A stretch of DNA of 60,856 nucleotides from Luteibacter sp. UNC138MFCol5.1 (GCF_900110505.1 NZ_FODZ01000007.1:2499-63354); one strand, 5' to 3'. Shown: positions 33,520 through 42,696, numbered from the stretch's first letter. The notes: generated by a model not told the origin, from the sequence alone. A program made the numbers and translations.

Positions 33520-34119
33520 GTGCAACGAGTACTGACGACATCTGCGTCCTATCCGCGCGTTCTCGGCGTCCTAGCAGGGTTGATTGCCGTGTTCGGCAAC
33601 GCATCGCAGGCCGCCGCCATTGCCCGCTCTAGCGACAGCCGTAAGGGCAGCGGGCAAGAGGAAGAGGCGAGGGCCTTGTCGGCAACGTCGATCACGGGTC
33701 TCTGGGAGAGCCTTACATGCTCGCCATCAGGATCCGACGATCTTGCGACATGCGATTTCTTTTATTTGACGCTTTTGCAGGAAGGCAACGACGTATGTGG
33801 CCAGCACGACGCCGGCCTGGCTGGCGCGTCTCGTCTCGACGAAGGATATGCGGGTTCAGTGATGGGCAGCGTGAGTACTACGGGCGCGGTGGTCGGTATC
33901 CGAAGCGGCCGGTCGGGTGCTCTGCTTCGGGCTCGAATCGTTGAGCGATCCGACACCCTGGTCTGGAGCGTCGTGGGCACGATCGAGCCCGCGAGGTACC
34001 CGGACATATCGAGCATTCCTAGTGAAACAGTGCTGAGAAAGCGATCCGCTCCGTTAGCTGATGCAGACGTCGATCGATTGGAGGGTGCCTGCACGGGTGT
34101 AGCCCAAACAGAGGGGTGA
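33520..34119 (+). CDS. putative periplasmic immunity protein upstream of the X-T4SS effector
   Basis: A 199-residue protein from the GTG at 33520, preceded by AAGGAAAGAG. The N-terminus has a hydrophobic export segment (VLGVLAGLIAVFGNASQAAA). The mature part has four cysteines (LTCSPSG, ATCDFFY, DVCGQHD, GACTG) and beta-strand patterns (SGALLRARIVERSDTLVWSVVG) and no enzyme motif. The position before another exported protein and a peptidoglycan-degrading effector suggests an immunity protein, but this rests on context only. A longer in-frame start at 33457 would hide the export signal. Confidence 0.5.
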   Translation: MQRVLTTSASYPRVLGVLAGLIAVFGNASQAAAIARSSDSRKGSGQEEEARALSATSITGLWESLTCSPSGSDDLATCDFFYLTLLQEGNDVCGQHDAGLAGASRLDEGYAGSVMGSVSTTGAVVGIRSGRSGALLRARIVERSDTLVWSVVGTIEPARYPDISSIPSETVLRKRSAPLADADVDRLEGACTGVAQTEG

Positions 34120-34261
34120 ACGGTAAGGGTGTGACCCTCGGCTGGATCAACCCAGTCGAGTCTCTTTCAAGGGACGCCCGCAGCGATTCGAATGCTGCTA
34201 CGGCATGAGAGTTGATCATGTCATGTCTGGCAGAAACGATTTGAGCCGACAGGAGTAAGAA

Positions 34262-34885
34262 ATGAATCTGATAAGAGCTGCCGCCGCCGCGATGATTGCG
34301 TCATCCGTAGGTGTAACCGCGCGGCTGAGTGCAGCCCCTTCGGATACGTTCGTCGAGAATACCGTTGAAGCAAACGATGGGCATCAGCCGGACGTAGTTC
34401 GCCCTGCAATCGATCATTTCAGAAGATACGACTCAGCCGGGTTTGGAGATAGACGATGCACAGTTGGAGCGTCAACCGACGAAGATGGTCTCAATCAAAG
34501 GCCCTATGTTTTCGTATCCGACGTAGCCAGCAGGAAGATCGTCTGGGGGCGATATATCCCTTTCGCGCGCGAGTTCTATGAGGGTCGAGCAACTCATTGC
34601 CTCGCACATGACGGCCATCTGTATGTTCTTTTACAGGTTGACACGGATTCGCATCAAGCAACGAATCAGACCATTGTCTCCGTTGTAAAAATGCGTGAGA
34701 GCGACGGAGAGGTCATTCGGATTGTCGAGAATCGCTTGCATGGCGTGACCGGAGCCGTGACGGAGTGGGTCAGCCACAGGGAGGGGACATTTCGTGTGGA
34801 GAACGACCATATTTTGGTCGCTGGATCGTATCGAAAGCTTGACTCCGAAGACATCAAGACGTTTTCGACGGTTGTGGGTTTCTGA
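34262..34885 (+). CDS. putative periplasmic immunity protein adjacent to the effector
   Basis: A 207-residue protein with an N-terminal export segment (NLIRAAAAAMIASSVGVTAR). A beta-rich mature domain follows, with strands such as RPYVFVSDVASRKIVWGRY and DGHLYVLLQVDTDS and two cysteines. The ATG follows GACAGGAGTAAGA. Its stop lies 23 bp before the effector start, the usual place for an immunity gene that protects the producer's periplasm from its own glucosaminidase. No homology is recalled; the role is inferred from position and export signal. Confidence 0.55.
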   Translation: MNLIRAAAAAMIASSVGVTARLSAAPSDTFVENTVEANDGHQPDVVRPAIDHFRRYDSAGFGDRRCTVGASTDEDGLNQRPYVFVSDVASRKIVWGRYIPFAREFYEGRATHCLAHDGHLYVLLQVDTDSHQATNQTIVSVVKMRESDGEVIRIVENRLHGVTGAVTEWVSHREGTFRVENDHILVAGSYRKLDSEDIKTFSTVVGF

Positions 34886-34908
34886 CTATTCATATGGAGG
34901 TTTGATTC

Positions 34909-36720
34909 ATGGATGCAAATGAGGAGTTCATCAAGCGGATTTATCCGGCCGCGATAAAAGTCGCTCAGGAAACCGGCATGTCATGGGAGCTTCTCTTGGC
35001 TCAAGCGGCACACGAAACCGGTTGGGGAAAAAAGGTGCTCGAAGGCACTAACAATGTCTACAACATCAAGGCGAGTTCGGAGTGGAGGGGAAAGACGAAG
35101 ACTTTCCGCGTCTGGGAGCGGGATGCGGTTAGCAACGAGAAGTACTGGACCGAAAGCGCCTTTCGGGTATATGACTCGGTCGAGGAATCAATCCGCGATA
35201 GAGTGAAGTTCTTGCGTGACAATCCGCGCTACGCGAAGTCGGGATTGTTCGATGAAGGCACGCTAGGCGATCTTCGGAAGGAAGCGGAGGCCCTAGAGCG
35301 TGCACGCTTTGCGACCGATGAAAATTATGCAGACAAGATCGTCGAAGTCTTCCACGGAAGAACGATGCGCAGGAGTATTGCCGCAGCGCAAGCGGGCGAG
35401 GTGGAATCAGTCAATCCATCGAGGTCGTCTCCTACCGTTCTCAAAGAGGGCGCAAGGGGCCAGCAGGTCGCGCAGTTACAAATGCAGCTAGCACGCCTTG
35501 GCTACTTGTCGGCGGAAGGCGCACACGTGGATGGTCAGTTCGGGGAGCAAACTCGGCTAGCCTTACAGGCGTTTCAAAGGAATCATGATTTGAGGACGGA
35601 TGGCATCGCCGGTCCGCTAACGTTCGCCAGTGTTGCCAACGCCATTCGAATCGAGACCCGCACCATTGGGAGACCTGATGCGTCGTACCTACTAGAGGCG
35701 GAACATCGTCGATTCGTCGAGCCCTATCAATCGGTACCTTCGCGACCAGTCCCATCACTCGGAACTGCGCTCGATCGGATGCCGCGCGAAGATCAAGCGC
35801 TTCAGGTAGATGCGCTTCATGCATCGCGGTTCGACGCGCCCGATTCGGCCGCTACGATCCGGCTTCAAGAGAGCCTTAACACGCTTGGCATGACGGACCA
35901 TCGCGAAGAGCCTCTATCGGTCCATGGCGTCTACGATCTCTCGACCAAGGAGGCTGTTGCACGCTTCCAGCGGCAGGAAGGTCTCCCGATCACCGGGCTG
36001 GCGGATGAGGCGATGCGGCGAACAATTGACAGTCACGCTTTCATGGTGGAGCTACGGCGGGGACATCAGACAAGCCGCTACCAGGCGGACTGGATGCACG
36101 ACGGCGCCGCGACAAGGGAGAGCCAAGCGCATTCGATGGCGCGCTCCGCTTCTGTTGATCCCATCCAGCCTGTCGATGCGGTCTCGATTGAAGTGCCGAC
36201 CATCCAGTGGCGCGATAAAGAAGGTCCAACCATTCAGTGGAGGCAGCCTGCGGTCGATCCGTTGGAGTCAGACCGTATGCCTGGACCGGAACGCAGTGCC
36301 GGCGTCCCGCGTTCAGGGTATGACGCGCCGCCGACCGAATCGCGAACGCCGGAACCCAAGCCGAGCCTCTCGGACCCCCGCCACCCCGAGAACCCACAGC
36401 ATGGCCTCTACACCGAACTGGGGCGCCGCATACCCGAGGCCTCAGAAGACCGCCTGCTCCAGTTCACCGCCGCCTGCCACACCAGTCGGATCACCGCCGA
36501 CAACCTGAGCATCTGTCACCTGGACGAGCGGAACCTGACGATGGGCTTCCTCGGAAATGGCCCTCTCTCCTTGCCCGTTACCGTCGACCTGAAGAAGGCG
36601 CCGCCGGAGCCCGAGCAGGCTATCGAGCAGATCGCTCAGTACGACCAGCAGCAGGCGCAGGTGCGCTCCGAGTACCTGGCCCAGCAACAGCAGATGAGCA
36701 GGAGCGGGCCGTCCCTGTGA
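34909..36720 (+). CDS. X-T4SS antibacterial effector: glucosaminidase, two PG-binding domains, XVIPCD
   Basis: A 603-residue protein without a signal peptide. Residues 5-150 are a FlgJ-like glucosaminidase domain with the catalytic Glu E36 in LLLAQAAHETGWG. Two peptidoglycan-binding type 1 domains follow (about 176-240, AFQRNHDLRTDGIAGPLT; about 311-374, ARFQRQEGLPITGLADEA). A Pro-rich linker with two TIQWR repeats leads to the last 115 residues, which match the XVIPCD secretion signal of Xanthomonadales T4SS effectors: GLYTELGRRIPEASEDRLLQ and a Gln-rich tail (AQYDQQQAQVRSEYLAQQQQ). VirD4 binds this domain. GGAGG lies 8 nt before the ATG. The expected target is rival-cell peptidoglycan. Confidence 0.88.
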   Translation: MDANEEFIKRIYPAAIKVAQETGMSWELLLAQAAHETGWGKKVLEGTNNVYNIKASSEWRGKTKTFRVWERDAVSNEKYWTESAFRVYDSVEESIRDRVKFLRDNPRYAKSGLFDEGTLGDLRKEAEALERARFATDENYADKIVEVFHGRTMRRSIAAAQAGEVESVNPSRSSPTVLKEGARGQQVAQLQMQLARLGYLSAEGAHVDGQFGEQTRLALQAFQRNHDLRTDGIAGPLTFASVANAIRIETRTIGRPDASYLLEAEHRRFVEPYQSVPSRPVPSLGTALDRMPREDQALQVDALHASRFDAPDSAATIRLQESLNTLGMTDHREEPLSVHGVYDLSTKEAVARFQRQEGLPITGLADEAMRRTIDSHAFMVELRRGHQTSRYQADWMHDGAATRESQAHSMARSASVDPIQPVDAVSIEVPTIQWRDKEGPTIQWRQPAVDPLESDRMPGPERSAGVPRSGYDAPPTESRTPEPKPSLSDPRHPENPQHGLYTELGRRIPEASEDRLLQFTAACHTSRITADNLSICHLDERNLTMGFLGNGPLSLPVTVDLKKAPPEPEQAIEQIAQYDQQQAQVRSEYLAQQQQMSRSGPSL

Positions 36721-36832
36721 CGGTTCCGCCTTTGGCCGATCAGCGCCTCATCCGCTGACGGTCGACCACGCTCAGGTGTCTCGGCCGGGCGGATTCCGGC
36801 CGGGACGAGACTTTTTGCGAAGGAAAGCAACG

Positions 36833-38659
36833 ATGTTTGATAAGAAACGAATGGCCGCCATGCTTGTTCTATTGGCGGCTGCGCTTGTGGCCGGCGAGTA
36901 CGCCTCCGGTTACCTGCTCTACTGGCTCACGAACTGGAATATCGATCCGGGCTTTCTGACCTACTGGACCTATATCCGCGCGGTAGACGTGCCCGAGTTC
37001 GCACCGTTCGTCCTGAAGATGAAGCTCAGCGGAGTGATCGGGTTCGCGTTGCCGATCGTTCTCTGGCTTGGCATCAGCTTCAAGCTGTTGCAGGCGCAGC
37101 CTGAACCGACGCACGGCAATGCGCGCTTCGCCGACCTGGCCGATCTCAAGAAGGCCGGGCTGCTCAAGCCGAGCCCGGACGCGGTTCTCATCGGCAAGTA
37201 CAAGGGCTACTACCTCTGGCTCAGCGGCGCGCAGCACGTCATCACGATCAGCCCGACGCGCTCGGGCAAGACGACCTCGATCGCGATTCCTGTGCTTCTG
37301 TCCTACCTAATGTCGATGATCGTCCTCGACATCAAGGGCGAGCTCCACGCCTCGACCAGCGGGTGGCGTGCGGCGCAGGGTCAGAAGATCTGGGTCTGGG
37401 CGCCGTACGACGACGCCGGCAAGACGCATCGCTTCAATCCGATGACGACGTTCGTCGGCATGGACCCGGGCAAGCGCATCGGTGAGATTCAGACGATCGC
37501 CGCGATTCTCTACCCGGATCAGCCGGGCGGCGATCCGTTCTGGATCTCGCAGAGCCGGGCCGCCTTCACCGCGTTCACGTCGTTCATGTTCGAGCGCTGG
37601 GATGAAAGGATCCGATGGCTCACCAAGAGCAACGCCGCCGCCGAGCTCATGCCCGATCCCAACGTCTGCGATCAGTTCCCGAGCTTCGAGCGGGTGCTTC
37701 GCCTTTCGAGCGGCACCGACGAGATGGAGACGAAGGAGCTCCTGACCACGATCGTCAAGGATCGCTCTTACGCGTTCGTCAGCTCGCAGACGAAAACGGT
37801 CTTCCGCAACCTGATCGGTCTGCCCGATGAGACGTTCTCGTCGGTCATCGCGAGCATGCAGGCGCCGTTGCAGCAGTTCCTCAGCCCGATCCTCGCCGCG
37901 GCCACCAACGCCACCGACTTCAAGGTCGAGGACTTCCGCAAGATCCTCAGCACCCTCTACGTCATCATCCCGACCAACAAGCTCGACGAGAGCGCGAAGC
38001 TGCTGAACATCTTCTTCAGCACGGTGATCGGCAAGAACCTCGACAAGCAGCTGGGCGAGGAGCCCGACCTGAAGTACCAGCTGCTGATGCTGATGGACGA
38101 GTTCACCGCGATGGGGCGCGTGGACGTCTGGGCCAAGCGCATCTCGATCTCGGCAAGCTACGGCGTGCGCGACCTCTGCATCATCCAGAGCCGCGCTCAG
38201 CTGAAATCGGCCTACGGCGAGAACGACGCCCAGAACTTCATCACGAACCACGGCGCCCAGATCGCGTTCGCACCCCGCGAACAAGCCGATGCGAACGAGT
38301 ACAGCGAGATGCTCGGCTACAAGACGGTGCGCAAGCGCCAGCAGAGCACCAGCCGGGGCGGTGGCGGGCAGCAGGTATCGACGAGCTACGTCGAAGAGCG
38401 CCGCGCGCTGATGCTGCCGCAGGAGGTCAAGGAGATGCCGTCCGACGACGAACTGGTGTTCTACGAAGGCTGCCGTCCCATCCGGGCGAAAAAGAACTGG
38501 TTCTTCAAGGACAAGATGTTCAAGGAGCGGGCGGCTGTGCCGCCTGTCGAGGTGAGTGCGGCTCAGCGGAGTGCGGCGATCATCGCGATGCCTGCGCCAC
38601 TGGAGATGCCGACGGACGCTGCCAAGGCGGCCCTTTCTCGGGCGGCGAAGGCAGCCTGA
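36833..38659 (+). CDS. virD4: VirD4-like type IV secretion coupling ATPase
   Basis: A 608-residue inner-membrane coupling protein. Two transmembrane helices lie near residues 7-30 and 60-85. The Walker A motif is SPTRSGKTTS (K146), the Walker B is LLMLMDEFTAMG (D422, E423), and the late motif ISASYGVRDLCIIQSRAQLK matches VirD4/TraG. It recruits effectors bearing XVIPCD domains to the T4SS channel. The ATG at 36833 follows AAGGAAAGCAACG. It lies 112 bp after the effector gene, but no virB1-virB11 genes are in the window, so the channel must be encoded elsewhere. Its codon use is high-GC, unlike the immunity genes upstream. Confidence 0.93.
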   Translation: MFDKKRMAAMLVLLAAALVAGEYASGYLLYWLTNWNIDPGFLTYWTYIRAVDVPEFAPFVLKMKLSGVIGFALPIVLWLGISFKLLQAQPEPTHGNARFADLADLKKAGLLKPSPDAVLIGKYKGYYLWLSGAQHVITISPTRSGKTTSIAIPVLLSYLMSMIVLDIKGELHASTSGWRAAQGQKIWVWAPYDDAGKTHRFNPMTTFVGMDPGKRIGEIQTIAAILYPDQPGGDPFWISQSRAAFTAFTSFMFERWDERIRWLTKSNAAAELMPDPNVCDQFPSFERVLRLSSGTDEMETKELLTTIVKDRSYAFVSSQTKTVFRNLIGLPDETFSSVIASMQAPLQQFLSPILAAATNATDFKVEDFRKILSTLYVIIPTNKLDESAKLLNIFFSTVIGKNLDKQLGEEPDLKYQLLMLMDEFTAMGRVDVWAKRISISASYGVRDLCIIQSRAQLKSAYGENDAQNFITNHGAQIAFAPREQADANEYSEMLGYKTVRKRQQSTSRGGGGQQVSTSYVEERRALMLPQEVKEMPSDDELVFYEGCRPIRAKKNWFFKDKMFKERAAVPPVEVSAAQRSAAIIAMPAPLEMPTDAAKAALSRAAKAA

Positions 38660-38686
38660 TACCGAGCCATCGAGTAGGAGTGGTGC

Positions 38687-39115
38687 ATGAAGAGGCAGGT
38701 TGCGATGTTTGCTGTTGCTCTGGCGGTTACGTGTTCTTCGGTCGCTGGGAACGCTCGGGCCGATCCGAGAGAGAAGTCACCAAAGCTTGGGCCCCAGTAT
38801 CGAAAAGCAGAAACCGTTATGGAGTTTCGACGAATGCTGCTCGCCGATGGATGGATACCGGAAGAAAATCCGGATTGCCTTGAAGCGGTCATCGGCGGTG
38901 ACTACGAGGAGACGTGTCGTGACGATCCAGAGGGACGTCTATGCCGCGTCTGTACGCTGGTGCCGGAGATTGCCGTAAGTACCGGGAGCGGACATACGAT
39001 TCTCGCGTACACCAAGGAAGGGACAAGACTCTACGTAGAGCTATATGGTGCGATCGGCGACATCGACAAGCCACCGCCCAACGATCTGGGGATCATGGAT
39101 TGGAGGTTTCACTGA
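38687..39115 (+). CDS. small exported protein next to virD4, candidate orphan immunity protein
   Basis: A 142-residue protein with a signal peptide (KRQVAMFAVALAVTCSSVAG). The mature domain has a four-cysteine pattern (DCLEAV, TCRDD, LCRVC) and a short beta region ending YGAIGDIDKPPPNDLGIMDW. GTAGGAGTGGTGC precedes the ATG. It follows virD4 by 27 bp, so it is probably read with it. X-T4SS immunity proteins are commonly small exported proteins, so this could be one, but no cognate effector sits beside it. Confidence 0.5.
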   Translation: MKRQVAMFAVALAVTCSSVAGNARADPREKSPKLGPQYRKAETVMEFRRMLLADGWIPEENPDCLEAVIGGDYEETCRDDPEGRLCRVCTLVPEIAVSTGSGHTILAYTKEGTRLYVELYGAIGDIDKPPPNDLGIMDWRFH

Positions 39116-39191
39116 TTCTTCAATGACAATAGGTTCCGTAAGAGGGGGGCCAACGCCATCTAAGGGCCTGGATCACCATGAGGATGAATCG

Positions 39192-40061
39192 ATGAAATGG
39201 AGTCTCGTGTTCTGCCTGTGGGTGGTGTCCAGTGCGGCCGGCGCCGTCATCACCCGGGCCGATGTGGACGATGCGCGGTATCGGGTCGACCCGGGAGTGG
39301 TGCCTGCGCTGGCGGACTTGCCGAGTGAGGGGCACGGCGTGCTCATCGCCCCCCGGTGGGTGCTGACCGCCGCGCATGCCGCGCCCATGATGATGGAAGG
39401 CATGGAAACCGATGTGTCGATCGGCGGGGTCGCGCGTCGGGTGTCTCGGGTGGTCGTCCACCCGGGCTATCGAAAGGTGCCGGAAGCGCTCATCAAGGAG
39501 GTCCTGGCGTCGGGCGACTTCGCCAGGCTGTATGCCTCTCTTGGCTCGTCGGACGACATCGCGCTGATCGAGTTGGCGTCGCCCGTCAGCGGTGTCGCGC
39601 CCATGCCCCTCTATCGCGGGGATCAGGAAGCCGGGAAGACGGCGGAGCTCTTCGGGAAGGGCGCCACGGGCCATGGCGATCATGGCCAGGATCCCGCGAG
39701 TGCGCATCGCACCGTCCTTCGCCATGCTTTCAACGTGATCGAGGGTGCGGACGCGCGCTATGTCTGGTACCGCTTCGACGCACCGCCGGCCGGCCTGCCG
39801 CTCGAAGGCATCACGGGTGGTGGCGACAGTGGAGGCCCTTTGGTCATCGGCACGGCCGCATCGGCGCAGCTCGTCGGCCTTGGTTCGTGGAGTCGCTACC
39901 CGAAGGATCACCCGTTCTGGAAGGGCTGGACGCCGGATCGCCCGTTCGTCGGAGGCCTCTATGGTGTGGTGGTGTATGCCGTTCGCGTCTCGCGCTACGC
40001 CCCGTGGATCGATAGCGTGATGGCTGCGCCCGAGGAAGCACATGTGGAGACGCCAAAGTGA
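39192..40061 (+). CDS. secreted trypsin-like (S1) serine protease
   Basis: A 289-residue protein with a signal peptide (MKWSLVFCLWVVSSAAGA). The triad is visible: His in VLTAAHAAP, Asp in SDDIALIEL and Ser in GGGDSGGPLVIG. The short N-terminal segment before the protease domain lacks a clear activation site (no IVGG), so the enzyme may be active without typical zymogen cleavage or may be atypical. The ATG at 39192 follows GAGGATGAATCG. The stop overlaps the GTG of the next gene by 4 bp, implying coupling. Confidence 0.85.
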   Translation: MKWSLVFCLWVVSSAAGAVITRADVDDARYRVDPGVVPALADLPSEGHGVLIAPRWVLTAAHAAPMMMEGMETDVSIGGVARRVSRVVVHPGYRKVPEALIKEVLASGDFARLYASLGSSDDIALIELASPVSGVAPMPLYRGDQEAGKTAELFGKGATGHGDHGQDPASAHRTVLRHAFNVIEGADARYVWYRFDAPPAGLPLEGITGGGDSGGPLVIGTAASAQLVGLGSWSRYPKDHPFWKGWTPDRPFVGGLYGVVVYAVRVSRYAPWIDSVMAAPEEAHVETPK

Positions 40062-40414
40062 TCACGCTTTCCGACCCGAACGATTCGTCGACCCAGCCAA
40101 CCCCGGCACCCGGCTTCGCGGTGATCTACCGGTGGCGCATCCACGCCGACCGCGAAGTGGACTTCGTGGCCGCATGGTCGAGGATCACCGGCCTGTTGAA
40201 ATCCGAGCGCGGATCGCTCGGTGCACGCCTCCACCGCGGGCAGGATGGCATCTGGTACAGCTACGCCCAGTGGTCGACGGAAGCGGCGCGGGCCGATGCG
40301 TTCTCGCTCGGCCCTGTGGACGAAGCGGCACAGGCGGTGATGAAGGCTGCCATCGCGGAGACGTTCCCCGAGATCCTGCTCGAACCTGTGGTCGATCTGT
40401 TCGCTGCGGGATAG
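40058..40414 (+). CDS. antibiotic biosynthesis monooxygenase (ABM) domain protein
   Basis: A 118-residue dimeric alpha/beta barrel protein. The pattern FAVIYRWRIHADREVDFVAAWSRIT, then SLGARLHRGQDGIWYSYAQW, matches the ABM family, whose members include small quinol monooxygenases. The start is GTG and overlaps the protease stop. The substrate is unknown. Confidence 0.8.
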   Translation: MITLSDPNDSSTQPTPAPGFAVIYRWRIHADREVDFVAAWSRITGLLKSERGSLGARLHRGQDGIWYSYAQWSTEAARADAFSLGPVDEAAQAVMKAAIAETFPEILLEPVVDLFAAG

Positions 40415-40526
40415 CTGTGGTCTGCGACCGGGGTCGAATCGCCCGAATCACCGACAAGTGTCTTCAGTCACCGTCGGTAGCCGCGAAAGCCCGTGCTATA
40501 TCGAACCTTCACTTCCGGAGGTCGCA

Positions 40527-41411
40527 ATGAACAGACTCGCATCCGTTGCCATCCTCATCGCTTTGGCGTGCGGCGCATGGTCCGCACGCGCCCACGCCGA
40601 CGAAACCCTCGACGGTCGATTCGACATCGGCGGTCGCTCCATCAAGCTGAAGTGCGAGGGCAGCGGCGCGCCGGTCGTGGTGGTGGATGCGGGGCTGGGT
40701 ACCGCACCCGCGGAAGATCCGGGTTGGCTTGGCATCGCGGCCAAGGTGGCGCCGGTCACGCGCGTGTGCCTGTACGATCGTGCCGGCGTCGGCGGCAGCG
40801 ATCCGGCGAAGACACGTCCGCGCACCAGCAAGGATGCCGCGGAGGATCTGCACGCCGCCCTGAAAGCGGCGCACGTGCCGGGCCCGTATCTTCTGGTCGG
40901 GCATTCCATCGGCGGGCTGCACGCGCAGGTATTCGCCAGCATGTATCCGAACGACACCGCTGGCCTCGTCCTTGTCTCGTCGACGCATCCGGATCAATCG
41001 AGCACGTGGCTGTCGGTCCTCGGGCCCGCGAAACCTGGCGAAGAAAAAGCGGTGACCGAGGCACGCACGTTCATCAGCACGGTGCAGACCGATCCGGCGA
41101 AGAACGAGGAAGGCCTCGACATCACGCCAAGCCTCGCGCAAGCGAAGCAGCTGCACTCGCTTGGCGCGAAGCCCGTCATCGTCGCGACGCACAGTCCGCG
41201 CTTCCGCATGGTGCCGGGCCTCTCGGAGCCGATGTCGATCAAACTCGAAGACGCCACGCAACGCCTGCAGAAGCAATTCCTCACGCTATCGAGCAACGCG
41301 CACCAGAACATCGCGGCGACAGCCGGCCATGGGCTGCCGCATGAGGATCCCGCGTTCGTGGTGGCGAACATCCTGCAGGGGGTGAAGGCGGTACGGGCTC
41401 AATCGCCCTGA
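40527..41411 (+). CDS. exported alpha/beta hydrolase
   Basis: A 294-residue protein with a signal peptide ending near ARAHA. It has an alpha/beta hydrolase fold with RVCLYDRAGVGGSDP, nucleophile elbow LVGHSIGGLHAQVFA (Ser in GHSIGG), and a late His in AATAGHGLPHEDP. The acid residue is probably in PVIVATHSP or nearby. GGAGGTCGCA precedes the ATG at 40527. It overlaps the convergent VOC gene by 13 bp. The substrate is unknown. Confidence 0.83.
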   Translation: MNRLASVAILIALACGAWSARAHADETLDGRFDIGGRSIKLKCEGSGAPVVVVDAGLGTAPAEDPGWLGIAAKVAPVTRVCLYDRAGVGGSDPAKTRPRTSKDAAEDLHAALKAAHVPGPYLLVGHSIGGLHAQVFASMYPNDTAGLVLVSSTHPDQSSTWLSVLGPAKPGEEKAVTEARTFISTVQTDPAKNEEGLDITPSLAQAKQLHSLGAKPVIVATHSPRFRMVPGLSEPMSIKLEDATQRLQKQFLTLSSNAHQNIAATAGHGLPHEDPAFVVANILQGVKAVRAQSP

Positions 41412-41791
41412 TAAACCGCCTCGACGTTCACGCCATCGGGGTCGAGCACGAACGCCGCGTAATAGCGCGAGTGGTAGTGATCCCGGATCCCGGGCGGGCC
41501 GTTGTCCCGGCCACCTGCGGCGAGCGCCGCTTCGTAGAACTGCCTGACCTCGGCGCGACTGGCCGCCTCGAAGGCCACGTGCATCACCTTGCCCGGCGCG
41601 GCGTGGTCGTGCAGCCACAGGCTCGGGTACTCGTTCGCGCCGAAGCCGAGCCGCGTGCCGCCGTTGCGCGTCTCATTCGGGCCGATGGTGACGAGGAGAG
41701 TCACGCCGAGCGGTGCGAGCGCGCGCTCGTAGAACGCCCGGGCCTTCTCTATGTTCTCGACGGCGAATTCGATGTGGTCGATAAGCGGCAT
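41399..41791 (-). CDS. VOC-superfamily (glyoxalase/dioxygenase-like) protein
   Basis: A 130-residue protein. It opens MPLIDHIEFAVENIEKARAF, with the metal ligand His in DHIEF, and carries HVAFEAASRAEVRQFYEAAL and YYAAFVLDPDGVNVEAVY, with the Glu metal ligand near the C-terminus. One VOC module pair is present. Members act on varied small molecules. It is convergent with the alpha/beta hydrolase gene. Confidence 0.87.
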   Translation of the reverse strand: MPLIDHIEFAVENIEKARAFYERALAPLGVTLLVTIGPNETRNGGTRLGFGANEYPSLWLHDHAAPGKVMHVAFEAASRAEVRQFYEAALAAGGRDNGPPGIRDHYHSRYYAAFVLDPDGVNVEAVYQGD

Positions 41792-42032
41792 GCGTGGCTC
41801 CGGCGCGTGGCTGATGGGGCAATGTCGGATAGTTTTGGCTGTAGATCAACGGGTGGAGGGTGATGAGCCCTTGTTGGCTGCGGCGGAGCGGATCGTGTCG
41901 CTTCGTCGTTCGCGCGCGAGCGCGCTCCCACCTGCGGGGTGGGGCGTGGTGTGATCGTGCGGCGCAGCAGGGGCGGGGTCGGAATCGCTGTAGTCTCGCC
42001 GGGTGGACCACTGCGCCGAGAGGATTGTCACC

Positions 42033-42674
42033 ATGCTCACCGTCTATGGGTTCTCGAGGGTGAATGCGTTCGCACACGGTCTGACGCGCGACCTTCGGGT
42101 GCTGTGGGCGCTGGAGGAAATGGGGCTTCCGTTCGAGATCGCCGGGCTGGATCACACGGCGCATGAGCTCAACACCGAGGCCTATCGGCACTACAGCCCT
42201 TTCGAGCAGATTCCGTCGATCGACGACGATGGTCTCGCGGTGTCGGAGTCCGGCGCCATCCTGGTGTATCTCGCCCGCAAGTCGGGGCGGCTGATACCCG
42301 CGGACCGCGCGGCGGAAGCGCAGGTGCTCCGCTGGTGTTTCGCGGCGATCAATACCGTGGAGCCGCCGATACTCGCGCTGCTGGTGCACGACTGGACGGC
42401 CGAGGGCGGTTGCGAGAAACCGCGCGGTTTCCTGGTCGACTGGGTGAAGCGCGTGCTGTCGAACCTGGAGCGCTGGCTCGAGGGGCGCGAGTTCGTCGCC
42501 ACGGATGCATTCACCATTGCCGACATTCTGGTGTCGCACGTGCTCGTGCAGGTGAAGGACGAGCAGTTGCTGGCCGCCTATCCGGGAGTGTGGGCGTATA
42601 GAGATCGCTCGTTCGCGCGGCCTGCGTGGAAACGGGCATACGAGGCCTATTGCTCGCGCGTCGAAGCCGCCTGA
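42033..42674 (+). CDS. glutathione S-transferase family protein (copy 1)
   Basis: A 213-residue cytosolic protein. An N-terminal thioredoxin-like domain (LTVYGFSRVNAFAHGLTRDLRVLWALEEMGLPFE...SPFEQIPSIDDDGLAVSESGAILVYLARK) includes the conserved cis-Pro and ES motif for glutathione. A helical C-terminal domain ends with the DAFTIADILVSHVL capping motif. AGAGGATTGTCACC precedes the ATG at 42033. It is in tandem with a second GST 22 bp downstream. Confidence 0.9.
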   Translation: MLTVYGFSRVNAFAHGLTRDLRVLWALEEMGLPFEIAGLDHTAHELNTEAYRHYSPFEQIPSIDDDGLAVSESGAILVYLARKSGRLIPADRAAEAQVLRWCFAAINTVEPPILALLVHDWTAEGGCEKPRGFLVDWVKRVLSNLERWLEGREFVATDAFTIADILVSHVLVQVKDEQLLAAYPGVWAYRDRSFARPAWKRAYEAYCSRVEAA

Positions 42675-42696
42675 TCGTAGACCTTGGGGAGAGACG

